Shown here: one piece after another, positions 34,882 through 43,940 of the stretch
How positions within the stretch are numbered: position 1 is the stretch's first letter
Layout: the number at the start of each line of letters is the position of its first letter
DNA from: Rhizobium sp. J15
GTDB taxonomy: Bacteria; Pseudomonadota; Alphaproteobacteria; Rhizobiales; Rhizobiaceae
DNA length: 64,000 nucleotides
Assembly (NCBI RefSeq): GCF_002531825.1
Contig: NZ_NWSX01000023.1
Span: 1 to 64,000 of the forward strand
Reading direction: 5' to 3'
Notes under the pieces: generated by a model
Databases searched by the model: none
The model's input: the letters and a program-made list of their open reading frames with translations, nothing else
What the model was told of the DNA's origin: nothing
Translations under genes and position numbers: made by a program

Positions 34882-35801
34882 CAGTCAAGAGGATTGGGCG
34901 CCCTAGCCATCATGTCGCGCTTCCCATCGTGGAAGCCGAAGAACGGTTCGTTCTGCCGCGCCCGCTGCGCCGCGTCACCCGTTTCCTGATCAGCCTCGGC
35001 GGCGGCCGCATCGATATTCCGGCCCATACGGGCACGGTTTCGGCGCTGGCCTTCCTGGCTGCGACCGGCCTCTACGGCATGTCGCTCGGTGGCCATACGG
35101 AAGCCGTCGCGCAGGCGACGACGACGGCCGCGGGCTTTGCAATCGAAGACGTGAAGGTCTCCGGCAATTCCGAAACCTCCGAAATCGAGATCCTGCAGCT
35201 GATCGGCCTCGACGGCACGACCTCGCTGGTCGCGCTCGATGTCGATGCGGCCCGCCGCAAGATCGCGCATCTTCCCTGGGTCGAAAATGTCGAGGTCCGC
35301 AAGATCTATCCGAAGACGATCGAGGTGAAGCTCAAGGAGCGCCAGGCCTATGCGATCTGGCAGCACGGGCAGGAGCTTTCGCTCATCGAGAAGAACGGCA
35401 GCGTCATTGCGCCGCTGCGCGACAACAAGTTCTCCGCGCTGCCGCTCGTCGTCGGCCGCGATGCCGAAACGGCGGCTGCTTCGCTCGACGAGGCCTTCTC
35501 GAAATGGCCTGACGTGAAGGCCCGTGTGAAGGCCTATGTCTGGATATCGGGCCGCCGCTGGGATCTGCACATGGATAACGGCGTCATCGTCAAGCTGCCG
35601 GAAGACGGCATCGACCAGGCGCTGGCCACACTTTCGAAGTTCGACAAGCAGCACCAGCTCCTGGAGCGCGATATCGCTGCGGTCGATCTGAGATTGCCTG
35701 ACAGGACCGCAATCCAGCTGACGCCGGAAGCGGCGGTCCGCAGGCAGGCGGCGGTGACGGAGCGTACGAAAGAATTGAAGAAGTCGGGGCAGAATATATG
35801 A
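34869..35801 (+). CDS. ftsQ: Cell division protein FtsQ
   Basis: The 310-residue bitopic protein has an extended basic cytoplasmic N-terminus, one transmembrane segment (about residues 55-75), a POTRA domain starting FAIEDVKVSGNSETSEIEI near 95 and a FtsQ beta domain (WVENVEVRKIYPKTIEVKLKER near 138). It links early and late division proteins through FtsL/FtsB. The start is a TTG inside the ddl coding end, with GGAGG eight bases upstream. The gene overlaps ftsA in an ATGA. Confidence 0.93.
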   Translation: MFALTVKRIGRPSHHVALPIVEAEERFVLPRPLRRVTRFLISLGGGRIDIPAHTGTVSALAFLAATGLYGMSLGGHTEAVAQATTTAAGFAIEDVKVSGNSETSEIEILQLIGLDGTTSLVALDVDAARRKIAHLPWVENVEVRKIYPKTIEVKLKERQAYAIWQHGQELSLIEKNGSVIAPLRDNKFSALPLVVGRDAETAAASLDEAFSKWPDVKARVKAYVWISGRRWDLHMDNGVIVKLPEDGIDQALATLSKFDKQHQLLERDIAAVDLRLPDRTAIQLTPEAAVRRQAAVTERTKELKKSGQNI

Positions 35802-37129
35802 GCTTGTTCGGTTCATCCCATTTCGGACTGCCGCGCTTGAAGCCGCTTTCGTCGAAGCGGTCGCATATCGTTTCGGTGCTCGACATCGGCTCGACCAAGG
35901 TCGTCTGCATGATCGGCCGGCTGACGCCGCGCGAGGAAAGCCAGATCCTGCCGGGCCGCACCCACAATATCGAGATCATCGGCATCGGCCATCAGCGCTC
36001 CCGCGGCATCAAGACCGGTGTCATCGCCGATCTCGACGCGCTGGAAGGCGTCATCCGCCTTGCCGTCGATGCGGCCGAGCGCATGGCGGGGCTGACCGTC
36101 GAGAGCCTGATCGTCAACTTGACGGCCGGCCGCCTCGGCAGCGACATCTATACCGCGACGATCGATCTCGGCGGCCAGGAAGTCGAGCTCAACGATCTGA
36201 AGAAGGTGCTGTCGGCGGCCTGCCAGCAGTCGCTACGCCAGGACCGCTCGGTGCTGCATTCGCTGGCGACGGGTTTCTCGCTCGACGGCGAGCGCGGCAT
36301 CCGCGATCCGCTGGCGATGTACGGCGATGCGCTCGGCGTCGACATGCATGTCGTCACCGCGGAGCGCTCGGCGCTGAAGAACCTCGAGCTCAGCGTCAAC
36401 CGCGCGCATCTGTCGGTCGAAGGCATCGTCGCGACCCCTTATGCATCCGGCCTTGCCGCTCTTGTCGACGACGAAGTCGAGCTCGGCTGCGCCGCGATCG
36501 ACATGGGCGGCGGCACGACGACGATCTCGGTCTTTGCCGAAGGCAAGCTCGTTCATACCGATGCCGTCGGCCTCGGCGGCCATCACGTCACCACCGATCT
36601 GGCGCGCGGTCTTTCGACCCGCATCGAGGATGCGGAGCGGCTGAAGGTCGTACATGCCTCGGCGCTGCTGAATTCCTCCGACGAGCGCGAGCTGATCTCG
36701 ATCCCGCCGATCGGCGAGGATGATCGCGACCAGCCGTCGCAAGTGCCGCGGGCGCTGGTTTCGCGCATCGTATCGGCCCGAATCGAAGAGACGATGGAAC
36801 TGATCCGCGACCGTATCCAGCGCTCCGGCTTCAGCCCGATCGTCGGCAAGCGCGTCGTGTTGACGGGCGGCGCCAGCCAGCTGACCGGCCTTGCCGAAGT
36901 GGCGCGGCGCATCCTTGCCCGCAACGTCCGCATCGGCCGCCCGATGGGCGTCTCGGGCCTGCCGACGGCGGCAAAGGGCCCGGCCTTTTCGACGGCCGTC
37001 GGCCTGATGATCTATCCGCAGGTCGCGGACATGGAGACACATGCGTCACAGAGCGGTCTGCTCATGTCGCTTGGGGGAAATAACAGCCGCATAGCCCGGA
37101 TGGGCCAGTGGCTGAAGGAAAGCTTCTGA
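35798..37129 (+). CDS. ftsA: Cell division protein FtsA
   Basis: The 443-residue actin-like ATPase tethers FtsZ filaments to the membrane. Phosphate and nucleotide-binding segments are VLDIGSTKVVCMIGRL near residue 27 and AAIDMGGGTTTISVFAEGK near 231, with VVLTGGASQLTGLAEV near 350. The 1C domain lies in between. The C-terminus ARMGQWLKESF is the membrane-targeting amphipathic helix. The gene starts inside the ftsQ stop (ATGA) and is followed 56 bp later by ftsZ. Confidence 0.96.
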   Translation: MSLFGSSHFGLPRLKPLSSKRSHIVSVLDIGSTKVVCMIGRLTPREESQILPGRTHNIEIIGIGHQRSRGIKTGVIADLDALEGVIRLAVDAAERMAGLTVESLIVNLTAGRLGSDIYTATIDLGGQEVELNDLKKVLSAACQQSLRQDRSVLHSLATGFSLDGERGIRDPLAMYGDALGVDMHVVTAERSALKNLELSVNRAHLSVEGIVATPYASGLAALVDDEVELGCAAIDMGGGTTTISVFAEGKLVHTDAVGLGGHHVTTDLARGLSTRIEDAERLKVVHASALLNSSDERELISIPPIGEDDRDQPSQVPRALVSRIVSARIEETMELIRDRIQRSGFSPIVGKRVVLTGGASQLTGLAEVARRILARNVRIGRPMGVSGLPTAAKGPAFSTAVGLMIYPQVADMETHASQSGLLMSLGGNNSRIARMGQWLKESF

Positions 37130-37185
37130 AATTCGAGTAATTGGCCGGCGTGGCGATGCGGCCAGAGAGAGAAGGAACAGGTACC

Positions 37186-38904
37186 ATGACCATCAAGCTG
37201 CAAAAGCCTGACATCACAGAGCTGAAGCCGCGCATCACCGTGTTCGGCGTGGGCGGCGGCGGCGGCAATGCCGTCAACAACATGATCACCGCCGGCCTCC
37301 AGGGCGTCGACTTCGTCGTTGCCAACACGGATGCGCAGGCGCTGACGATGACGAAGGCCGAGCGCATCATCCAGCTCGGCGTCAATGTCACAGAAGGCCT
37401 CGGCGCCGGCTCGCAGCCGGAAGTCGGTCGCGCGGCCGCCGAAGAGTGCATCGATGAGATCGTCGATCACCTGAACGGCACGCATATGTGCTTCGTCACC
37501 GCCGGCATGGGCGGCGGCACCGGCACGGGCGCTGCCCCGGTCGTCGCACAGGCCGCCCGCAACAAGGGCATCCTGACGGTCGGCGTCGTCACCAAGCCGT
37601 TCCATTTCGAAGGCGGTCGCCGCATGCGTCTGGCCGAGATGGGCATTCAGGAGCTGCAGAAGTCTGTCGACACGCTGATCGTCATTCCGAACCAGAACCT
37701 CTTCCGTATCGCCAACGACAAGACGACCTTCGCCGACGCTTTCGCCATGGCCGACCAGGTTCTCTATTCGGGCGTCGCCTGCATCACCGACCTGATGGTG
37801 AAGGAAGGCCTCATCAACCTCGACTTCGCCGACGTCCGCTCGGTGATGCGTGAGATGGGCCGCGCGATGATGGGCACCGGCGAAGCTTCCGGCTCCGGCC
37901 GCGCGCTGCAGGCAGCCGAAGCGGCAATCGCCAACCCGCTGCTCGACGAAACCTCGATGAAGGGCGCCCAGGGCCTGCTGATCTCCATCACCGGCGGCCG
38001 CGACCTGACCCTGTTCGAAGTCGACGAAGCTGCGACCCGCATCCGCGAAGAAGTCGATCCCGACGCCAACATCATCCTCGGTGCCACCTTCGACGAATCG
38101 CTCGAAGGCATCATCCGCGTTTCGGTCGTCGCCACCGGCATCGACCGGGCGATCAGCGAAGCCGCCGAGCGCAGCTTCCAGCCGGTTGCAAAGCCCGCTA
38201 TCCGTCCTTCCGCGGCTGTTGCTCCGGCAGCGGCCGCAGTTCAGCCTGCTCCAGTAATGCAGGCACCGAAGGCCATCGATCCGATCGCGCAGACCATCCG
38301 CGAAGCCGAGATGGAACGCGAGCTCGAAATCCCGGCCCCGCGTGCCAGCGCCCCCGTGCAGCAGCCGGCGGTTCAGCAGGAAACCTTCCGTCCGCAGAGC
38401 AAGATCTTCGCGCCTGCACAGGAAGCGCCCGTTATCCGTCCCGCACCGGTTCAGCCGGCGCCGGCTCCGGTCATGAGCCAGCCGGTTCAGCAGCAGCCGA
38501 TCCAGCAGCACCAGCCGGTCCGGCAGGAGCCGATCATCCGCCAGACGCCCGAGCCGATGCGCATGCCGAAGGTCGAAGACTTCCCGCCGGTCGTCCAGGC
38601 CGAACTCGACCACCGCACGCAGCCGGCTTCGGCGCATCAGCAGGAAGAGCGCGGTCCGATGGGCCTGCTCAAGCGAATCACCAATTCGCTTGGCCGCCGT
38701 GACGACGACGCCGTTGCCGCCGACATGACGGCCGTACCGCCCGCCGCTTCGCAGCAGCGCCGCCCGCTGTCGCCGGAGGCAAGCCTCTACGCACCGCGTC
38801 GCGGCAATCTCGACGACCAGGGCCGCGCGGTTCCGCAGGCCCGGATGATGCAGGAAGACGACCAGCTGGAAATCCCGGCATTCCTGCGCCGCCAGTCGAA
38901 CTGA
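37186..38904 (+). CDS. ftsZ: Cell division GTPase FtsZ with a long C-terminal linker
   Basis: The 572-residue tubulin homologue forms the division ring. The GTPase core (about residues 12-318) contains FGVGGGGGNAVNNM, the tubulin signature GGGTGTGAAPVVA near 105 and the T7 synergy loop NLDFADVRSVM near 206. A linker of roughly 230 residues, rich in Gln, Pro and Ala, separates the core from the C-terminal peptide DQLEIPAFLRRQ that binds FtsA. This is much longer than the roughly 50-residue linker of E. coli, as known for rhizobial FtsZ1. I use the ATG at 37186 (GAGAGAAGG upstream); an ATG/GTG further left adds non-conserved residues. Confidence 0.96.
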   Translation: MTIKLQKPDITELKPRITVFGVGGGGGNAVNNMITAGLQGVDFVVANTDAQALTMTKAERIIQLGVNVTEGLGAGSQPEVGRAAAEECIDEIVDHLNGTHMCFVTAGMGGGTGTGAAPVVAQAARNKGILTVGVVTKPFHFEGGRRMRLAEMGIQELQKSVDTLIVIPNQNLFRIANDKTTFADAFAMADQVLYSGVACITDLMVKEGLINLDFADVRSVMREMGRAMMGTGEASGSGRALQAAEAAIANPLLDETSMKGAQGLLISITGGRDLTLFEVDEAATRIREEVDPDANIILGATFDESLEGIIRVSVVATGIDRAISEAAERSFQPVAKPAIRPSAAVAPAAAAVQPAPVMQAPKAIDPIAQTIREAEMERELEIPAPRASAPVQQPAVQQETFRPQSKIFAPAQEAPVIRPAPVQPAPAPVMSQPVQQQPIQQHQPVRQEPIIRQTPEPMRMPKVEDFPPVVQAELDHRTQPASAHQQEERGPMGLLKRITNSLGRRDDDAVAADMTAVPPAASQQRRPLSPEASLYAPRRGNLDDQGRAVPQARMMQEDDQLEIPAFLRRQSN

Positions 38905-38925
38905 GGCTGCGTTTCGACACCGTTC

Positions 38926-38961
38926 ATGCCCGGGATTCAGGTCCCGGGCATTTGCGTTTTT
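38926..38961 (+). terminator. Terminator after ftsZ
   Basis: A perfect 10-bp stem, ATGCCCGGGA with TCCCGGGCAT, and a six-base loop are followed by TTGCGTTTTT. It lies 22 bp beyond the ftsZ stop and separates ftsZ from lpxC transcriptionally. Confidence 0.85.
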
Positions 38962-39030
38962 CAGCCCGGAATTGCTGAGCGATATCAATCGTGTGACTTC
39001 GTAACAAAACGAAAGAAACAGTGATTTGGA

Positions 39031-39058
39031 TTGGAGCGCTAGCGCACGTAAGTATGGT
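39031..39058 (+). promoter_or_regulatory. Possible lpxC promoter
   Basis: TTGGAG and TATGGT are spaced 16 bp apart, about 110 bp upstream of lpxC and beyond the ftsZ terminator. The spacer contains the perfect palindrome GCGCTAGCGC at 39036-39045. The hexamers are weak, so the call is tentative. Confidence 0.3.
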
Positions 39059-39165
39059 GCAAGGAAACTGCGCTAGGAGATTCCTCGAAGAGGCTCCTGC
39101 TGCAGAATGAATGATAACCGCACCGTGAGACAAACCACTGGAGCGGAAGAATAAAGGCAGATTTT

Positions 39166-40122
39166 ATGGCAATTGGCTTGCTGGGTTTTCAAACGACGGT
39201 ATCGCGTCCCGTGACGCTCTCGGGCATCGGGGTTCATTCGGGCGCTGATGTTTCGATCACCCTGAACCCGGCCGAGTCGGACACCGGCGTCGTTTTCCAG
39301 CGCCTGCATGACAATGGCGATGTCACCGAACTCAAGGCCGTCTCCTCGCAGGTCGGCAATACCGATCTTTGCACCGTGCTCGGCTTCTCGCCCGCCCATT
39401 CGGTCGCGACGATCGAACATGTCATGGCCGCCATCTATGCGCTCGGCCTCGACAATGTGGTGATCGAAGTGCAGGGCGCCGAAATGCCGATCATGGACGG
39501 CAGCTCGCTGCCCTTCGTCGAAGCGATCGAGCAGGCCGGCCTCGTCTCTCTCGGCGTCAAGCGCCGCTATATCCGCATCACCAAGCCGGTGCGCATCGAG
39601 CACGGCGGCTCCTGGAGCGAATTCCGCCCCTATGACGGCACGCGATTCGAAGTCGAGATCGATTTCGAATGCCCGCTGATCGGCCGGCAGAAATGGGCCG
39701 GCGACATGAGCGCTTCCGTCTTCAAGGCCGAGCTTTCGCGCGCCCGCACCTTCGGCTTCATGCGCGATGTCGAGCGTCTCTGGGCATCGGGCCACGCGCT
39801 CGGTTCCTCGCTTGAAAATTCCGTCGTCATCTCCGACGACAACACCGTCATCAACGTCGAAGGGCTGCGTTACGCCAAGGACGAGTTCGTCCGCCACAAG
39901 ACGCTCGATGCCGTCGGCGACCTGTCGCTTGCCGGCGCCCAGTTCATCGGTTGCTACCGTTCCTATCGCGGCGGTCACAAGATGAACGCCAATGCGCTGA
40001 AGGCGCTGCTCGCCGATCCCACCGCCTATGAGGTTGTGGAGACGTCGACGCCGCGCCAGCGCGTCGCCGCCCGCGAGATGATCGCGGTCAGTGCTTCGGA
40101 ATTCGCTCCCTGGTCGGCATGA
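39166..40122 (+). CDS. lpxC: UDP-3-O-acyl-N-acetylglucosamine deacetylase
   Basis: The 318-residue zinc enzyme performs the committed step of lipid A synthesis. Zinc ligands are H85 in ATIEHVMAAI, H244 and D248 in HKTLDAVGD; MDGSSLPFVEAI near residue 110 and GGHKMNANALKALL near 270 are conserved. Its position just after ftsZ links lipid A synthesis to division-cluster order, as in many proteobacteria. It has its own terminators on both sides, so it is probably an independent unit. Confidence 0.97.
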   Translation: MAIGLLGFQTTVSRPVTLSGIGVHSGADVSITLNPAESDTGVVFQRLHDNGDVTELKAVSSQVGNTDLCTVLGFSPAHSVATIEHVMAAIYALGLDNVVIEVQGAEMPIMDGSSLPFVEAIEQAGLVSLGVKRRYIRITKPVRIEHGGSWSEFRPYDGTRFEVEIDFECPLIGRQKWAGDMSASVFKAELSRARTFGFMRDVERLWASGHALGSSLENSVVISDDNTVINVEGLRYAKDEFVRHKTLDAVGDLSLAGAQFIGCYRSYRGGHKMNANALKALLADPTAYEVVETSTPRQRVAAREMIAVSASEFAPWSA

Positions 40123-40147
40123 CCTCCAGCATATTCTTAAGACCAGG

Positions 40148-40175
40148 CCGCCTCTTTCCCAGGGGCGGTTTTTTT
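40148..40175 (+). terminator. Terminator after lpxC
   Basis: A CCGCCTC / GGGGCGG stem (one G-T pair) with a seven-base loop is followed directly by seven T residues, 25 bp past the lpxC stop. Confidence 0.85.
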
Positions 40176-40414
40176 ATGTGCGCCAAAGTCTGCGGCGATA
40201 GGCATTCTACGGCAGGTGCTTAGCTGCAACAGGTCGGAAAGAAGGTGAAAAGCCGGTCATTCCGGCCGTGGCTGCCACAAAAATGCGTTAATGCCTTATC
40301 ATTGCGTTGCTCTTGATGCACATTTGTGGCTAGAAACGCCAGCGAGGCGTGGCTGCCGTGGAGCGAGCGGCGGCAGTGGGGTTCTTTCGAATGGCTTATG
40401 CAGGATCTGAAGGT

Positions 40415-41260
40415 ATGATGAAGACAGCGCGCGCTTTGTTCGCATCGCTTCTGGTGCTCAGCGCAGGCGCCTCTATATCCGGTTGCCAGTCGGACCCCGA
40501 TATCGATATCACCAAGCTCGGCCTCGAAACCGATCCGCCTGATGTGCTCTACAATCAAGGCCTTGCCAATATGAAGGCCGGCAACATGGCGGAAGCGGCG
40601 CGCAAGTTCGATGCGATCGACCGCGAAAACCCGTTCTCCGAATGGGCGCGCAAGGCGCTTGTCATGAGCACCTTCGTCAAGTACCGCCAGGGCCGCCTCG
40701 ACGATGCGCTTGCCTCCGGCAACCGCTATATGGCGCAATATCCGAAGTCCCAGGATGCCGCCTATGTGCAATATCTGATCGGCCTGACCTATTCCAAGCA
40801 GATCGTCGACGTGACGCAGGACCAGCGCGCCGCCGCCAAGACGATCGAAGCGATGCAGGCCGTCGTCGACAATTACCCGAACTCCGAATATGTCGACGAC
40901 GCGCAGGCCAAGATCCGCTTTGCGCGCGACCAGCTCGCCGGCAAGGAAATGCAGATCGGCCGCTACTATATGGAGCGGAAGGAATATCTCGCCGCGATCT
41001 CGCGCTTCCGCATCGTCGTCGAGAAATATCCGAACACCAACCAGATCGAAGAGGCGCTTGCGCGCCTCGTCGAGGCTTATTACGCCATGGGCATCGTCGA
41101 CGAGGCCCAGACGGCGGCTGCCGTTCTCGGCCACAATTACCCCGACAGCCAGTGGTACGCCGATTCCTACAAGCTGCTGCAGACCGGCGGCGCCGAGCCG
41201 CGGGAAAACAAGGGCTCGTGGATCGCTGCGGCAGGCAAGAAACTCCTGCTCGGTTCATAA
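40415..41260 (+). CDS. bamD: Outer membrane assembly lipoprotein BamD
   Basis: The 281-residue precursor has a lipoprotein signal with lipobox ISGC near residue 24 and tetratricopeptide repeats over about 45-250 (LYNQGLANMKAGNMAEAARKF is the first). BamD is the essential partner of BamA in inserting beta-barrel proteins. The tandem ATG at 40415/40418 follows GATCTGAAGG; an upstream ATG at 40391 would lengthen the N-terminus by eight residues and cannot be excluded. recN begins 5 bp downstream, an arrangement common in rhizobia. Confidence 0.92.
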   Translation: MMKTARALFASLLVLSAGASISGCQSDPDIDITKLGLETDPPDVLYNQGLANMKAGNMAEAARKFDAIDRENPFSEWARKALVMSTFVKYRQGRLDDALASGNRYMAQYPKSQDAAYVQYLIGLTYSKQIVDVTQDQRAAAKTIEAMQAVVDNYPNSEYVDDAQAKIRFARDQLAGKEMQIGRYYMERKEYLAAISRFRIVVEKYPNTNQIEEALARLVEAYYAMGIVDEAQTAAAVLGHNYPDSQWYADSYKLLQTGGAEPRENKGSWIAAAGKKLLLGS

Positions 41261-41265
41261 AACCT

Positions 41266-42939
41266 ATGCTGATCCAGCTTTCGATCCGCGATATCGTCCT
41301 GATCGAGCGGCTGGATCTTGCCTTCGAGACCGGCCTGTCCGTGCTGACGGGCGAGACCGGGGCGGGCAAATCCATCCTGCTCGATAGCCTGTCGCTGGCG
41401 CTCGGCGGGCGCGGCGATGGCGGCCTGGTGCGCCATGGCGAGGACAAGGGCCAGGTGACGGCGGTCTTCGACGTCGGCATGGACCACGGCGCGCGTGCTC
41501 TTCTCAGAGAAAACGGCATTGACGACGAGGGCGACCTGATCTTCCGCCGCCAGCAATCGGCGGACGGACGCACCAAGGCCTATGTCAACGATCAGCCCGT
41601 CAGCGTGCAGCTGATGCGCCAGGCCGGCCAGATGCTGGTCGAAATCCACGGTCAGCACGACGACCGCGCCCTTGTCGACACGAACGCCCACCGAACCTTG
41701 CTCGATGCCTTCGCCGGCCTTACCGACGAGGTTGCCGAGGTCGCCCGGCTTTACCGCCTGTGGCGCGACAGCGAGCGGACGCTGAAGAAGCATCGCGAGA
41801 AGGTGGAGAGTGCCGCGCGCGAAGCCGATTACCTCCGCTCTTCGGTCGAGGAACTCGAGAAGCTCTCGCCGCAGGACGGCGAGGAGGACGAACTTGCCGA
41901 CCGCCGGCAGAAGATGATGAAGGCTGAGCGGATCGCCGGCGATATCGCCGAGGCGTCCGAATTCCTGAACGGCAATGCTTCGCCCGTGCCGCATATTGCC
42001 TCGCTGGTGCGCCGGCTGGAGCGCAAGAGCCACGAGGCGCCGGGATTGCTGGAAGAGACCGTAGCGCTGCTCGATGCCGCGCTCGACCAGCTTTCCAACG
42101 CGCAGATGGAAGTCGAGGCGGCGCTGCGTAAGACCGAATACGATCCGCGTGAGCTGGAGCGGGTGGAGGAGCGGCTTTTCGCGCTCAGGGCCGCCTCGCG
42201 CAAATATTCCGTTCCCGTAACCGAGCTGCCGGCGCTTGCCGTGCGCATGATCGCCGATCTCGCCGATCTCGATGCGGGCGAGGAGAAGCTCGCCCGGCTC
42301 GAAGCCGAGGTCGGCCTGGCGCGGGAGAGTTACGATGCGGCGGCGCGCGCATTGTCCGAGAAGCGCCATCACGCCGGCACCGCATTGGCCGCCGCCGTCA
42401 TGGCCGAGCTGCCGGCCCTCAAGCTCGAACGCGCCCGCTTCATGGTGGAGATCACCACGGACGCGGGCGAGGCGCTTGCCGAAGGCATCGACGTCGTCGA
42501 GTTCCATGTCCAGACCAACCCGGGCACGCGTCCCGGCTCGATCATGAAGGTCGCCTCCGGCGGCGAACTCTCGCGCTTCCTGCTGGCGCTGAAAGTGGCG
42601 CTCGCCGATCGCGGATCGGCCCCGACGCTGGTCTTCGACGAAATCGACACCGGTGTCGGCGGCGCCGTCGCCGATGCGATCGGCCAGCGGCTGAAGCGGC
42701 TTTCCGAACGCGTGCAGGTGCTGTCGGTCACGCATGCGCCGCAGGTGGCAGCCCGGGCGGCGACGCATCTGCTGATCTCCAAGGGACCGGCCGCCGACGG
42801 CTCCGAAAAGATCGCGACACGCGTCGCGACCATGGCGCAGAAGGACCGCACCGAGGAGATCGCCCGCATGCTCGCCGGTGCTTCGGTGACCGAAGAGGCA
42901 AGGGCGGCCGCAAAGCGGCTGCTGGCCGGCAACGGGTGA
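41266..42939 (+). CDS. recN: DNA repair protein RecN
   Basis: The 557-residue SMC-like ATPase acts in recombinational repair of double-strand breaks. Walker A is GETGAGKS near residue 28; a coiled coil occupies about 155-370 (long runs of Glu, Lys, Arg and Leu, KTEYDPRELERVEERLFALR). The ABC signature SGGELSRFLLALK lies near 430 and Walker B LVFDEIDTGVGG near 456. VEIHGQHDDRALV near 125 is also conserved. The ATG is 5 bp after bamD, so the genes are co-transcribed. A degenerate copy of its signature region occurs at 43857. Confidence 0.95.
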   Translation: MLIQLSIRDIVLIERLDLAFETGLSVLTGETGAGKSILLDSLSLALGGRGDGGLVRHGEDKGQVTAVFDVGMDHGARALLRENGIDDEGDLIFRRQQSADGRTKAYVNDQPVSVQLMRQAGQMLVEIHGQHDDRALVDTNAHRTLLDAFAGLTDEVAEVARLYRLWRDSERTLKKHREKVESAAREADYLRSSVEELEKLSPQDGEEDELADRRQKMMKAERIAGDIAEASEFLNGNASPVPHIASLVRRLERKSHEAPGLLEETVALLDAALDQLSNAQMEVEAALRKTEYDPRELERVEERLFALRAASRKYSVPVTELPALAVRMIADLADLDAGEEKLARLEAEVGLARESYDAAARALSEKRHHAGTALAAAVMAELPALKLERARFMVEITTDAGEALAEGIDVVEFHVQTNPGTRPGSIMKVASGGELSRFLLALKVALADRGSAPTLVFDEIDTGVGGAVADAIGQRLKRLSERVQVLSVTHAPQVAARAATHLLISKGPAADGSEKIATRVATMAQKDRTEEIARMLAGASVTEEARAAAKRLLAGNG

Positions 42940-42970
42940 TCCGCCTGAACCACCTGTAGGGTCGACAGCG

Positions 42971-43036
42971 GCGACAAGTGTTTCGGCTTCGCGTTATGTG
43001 CATCAATCCGATCAGCATCTTCAATTCAGCGATCAA
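42971..43036. other. Degenerate copy of the DUF6886 gene leader and first codons
   Basis: This stretch aligns with bases 43253 onward, which lead into the DUF6886 gene. Shared blocks are CGGCGACAA (CGGTGACAA), CTTCGCGTTATG (CTTCACATTATG), ATCCGATCA (CTCCGATCA) and TTCAATTCAGCGAT (TTCCATTTCAGCGAT, coding FHFSDD in the intact gene). The match breaks off where the repeat at 43037 begins. It looks like the 5' stump of a second gene copy cut by the repeat. Confidence 0.5.
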
Positions 43037-43262
43037 GTTTGGCGCGAACGTTCAACTCTATCTCCCTCATCCCTGTGCTTGTCAGGGATCCAGCAAGCCC
43101 AAGTCCTTGGGCGCGGAAGACTCCCGTTTCCGATAAGAGTTATTCACCGCGCAGACGCGTGGTGGCTGGATTCCTGTGACAGGCACAGGAATGAGGAGGA
43201 GAGATGGGCGCTCCACCTCGAGTCGATGAGACTTCCGGCATGCTATAAATGCAACGGTGACA
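43037..43262 (+). repeat. Palindromic mosaic repeat, copy 1 (with loop insertion)
   Basis: A left arm at 43063-43095 (CTCCCTCATCCCTGTG onward) pairs imperfectly with a right arm at 43165-43204, around about 70 bp of inserted sequence. The downstream flank (CCGGCATGCTAT, then TGCAACGGTG) is shared with copy 2 at 43941-44075. The two copies are in the same orientation and bracket the DUF6886 gene. Confidence 0.65.
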
Positions 43263-43315
43263 AACATTCCGCTTCACATTATGCCGGTCACTCCGATCAA
43301 CGGCGATCCCTCGCC

Positions 43316-43843
43316 ATGCGCCTTTTCCATTTCAGCGATGATCCCGATATCGTGGTCTTCGAACCGCGCCCGGTTCGCGTGCCCTCCGAACGCCCGACCG
43401 GTCAGGAATGGCTGAACGGTCCGCTCGTCTGGGCGATCGATGGCGATCACGATTTCATGTATCTCTTCCCGCGCGATTGCCCGCGCATCCTGATCTGGGC
43501 GACGCCCGAGACCACGGAGGCGGAGCGGCAATACTGGCTCGGCGACTGGCGGGCCGCGGCTTTCATTGAGCGCCATTGGCTGGAAAGGCTCGTGGCGGAA
43601 ACGATCCATCGCTATGAGCTGCCAGTCGCAGATTTCGAGGATTTGGGTGATGCGGGCATGTGGGTCTCTCGCGGACGTGTCATTCCCATGGAGAGGACTG
43701 TTATCTCAAGACTCGATCAGGAGTTCGAGCCGCGTGGGGTGGAGCTTCGGGTGGTCGACAGCCTGCGACCGCTGAAGAGCCTGTGGAATACGAGCGTGCA
43801 TGTCAGCGGTATTCGGCTGCGCAATGCGCGGGAGTGGGATTAG
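43316..43843 (+). CDS. DUF6886-type protein of unknown function
   Basis: The 175-residue product begins MRLFHFSDDPDIVVFEPRPV, and GPLVWAIDGDHDFMYLFPRDCPRI follows in two parts near residues 40-65; both are features I associate with the DUF6886 family. There is no signal peptide or membrane helix. Histidine and aspartate residues in FHFSDDP and GDHDF are candidates for an active site, but no function is known. The ATG at 43316 is chosen because upstream in-frame sequence is repeat DNA. The gene is bracketed by direct repeats, sits between housekeeping recN and ligA, and its leader has a degenerate duplicate upstream, which suggests local rearrangement. Confidence 0.7.
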   Translation: MRLFHFSDDPDIVVFEPRPVRVPSERPTGQEWLNGPLVWAIDGDHDFMYLFPRDCPRILIWATPETTEAERQYWLGDWRAAAFIERHWLERLVAETIHRYELPVADFEDLGDAGMWVSRGRVIPMERTVISRLDQEFEPRGVELRVVDSLRPLKSLWNTSVHVSGIRLRNAREWD

Positions 43844-43856
43844 GGCGGGTAGACGG

Positions 43857-43940
43857 CGAGTTGTCGCGCTTTCTGCTGGCACTGAAGACAACATTCGCCA
43901 TTACCCGGTCAACGACGGTAGTAGCGTTCCTTGCACGCGA
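43857..43940 (+). pseudogene. Relic of the recN signature region
   Basis: Bases 43857-43889 encode GELSRFLLALK in one frame, identical over eleven residues to the RecN ABC signature encoded near 42562. The DNA matches at roughly four of five positions, with mostly synonymous differences. Beyond this the similarity fades without gaps (shared A, S and F at matching spacing). There is no start codon or complete domain. It is best read as a decayed fragment of a recN duplication. Confidence 0.55.

Noticed and set aside
37012..38988. A 658-residue minus-strand open frame
   Set aside because: It is antisense to ftsZ, with no domain pattern of its own.
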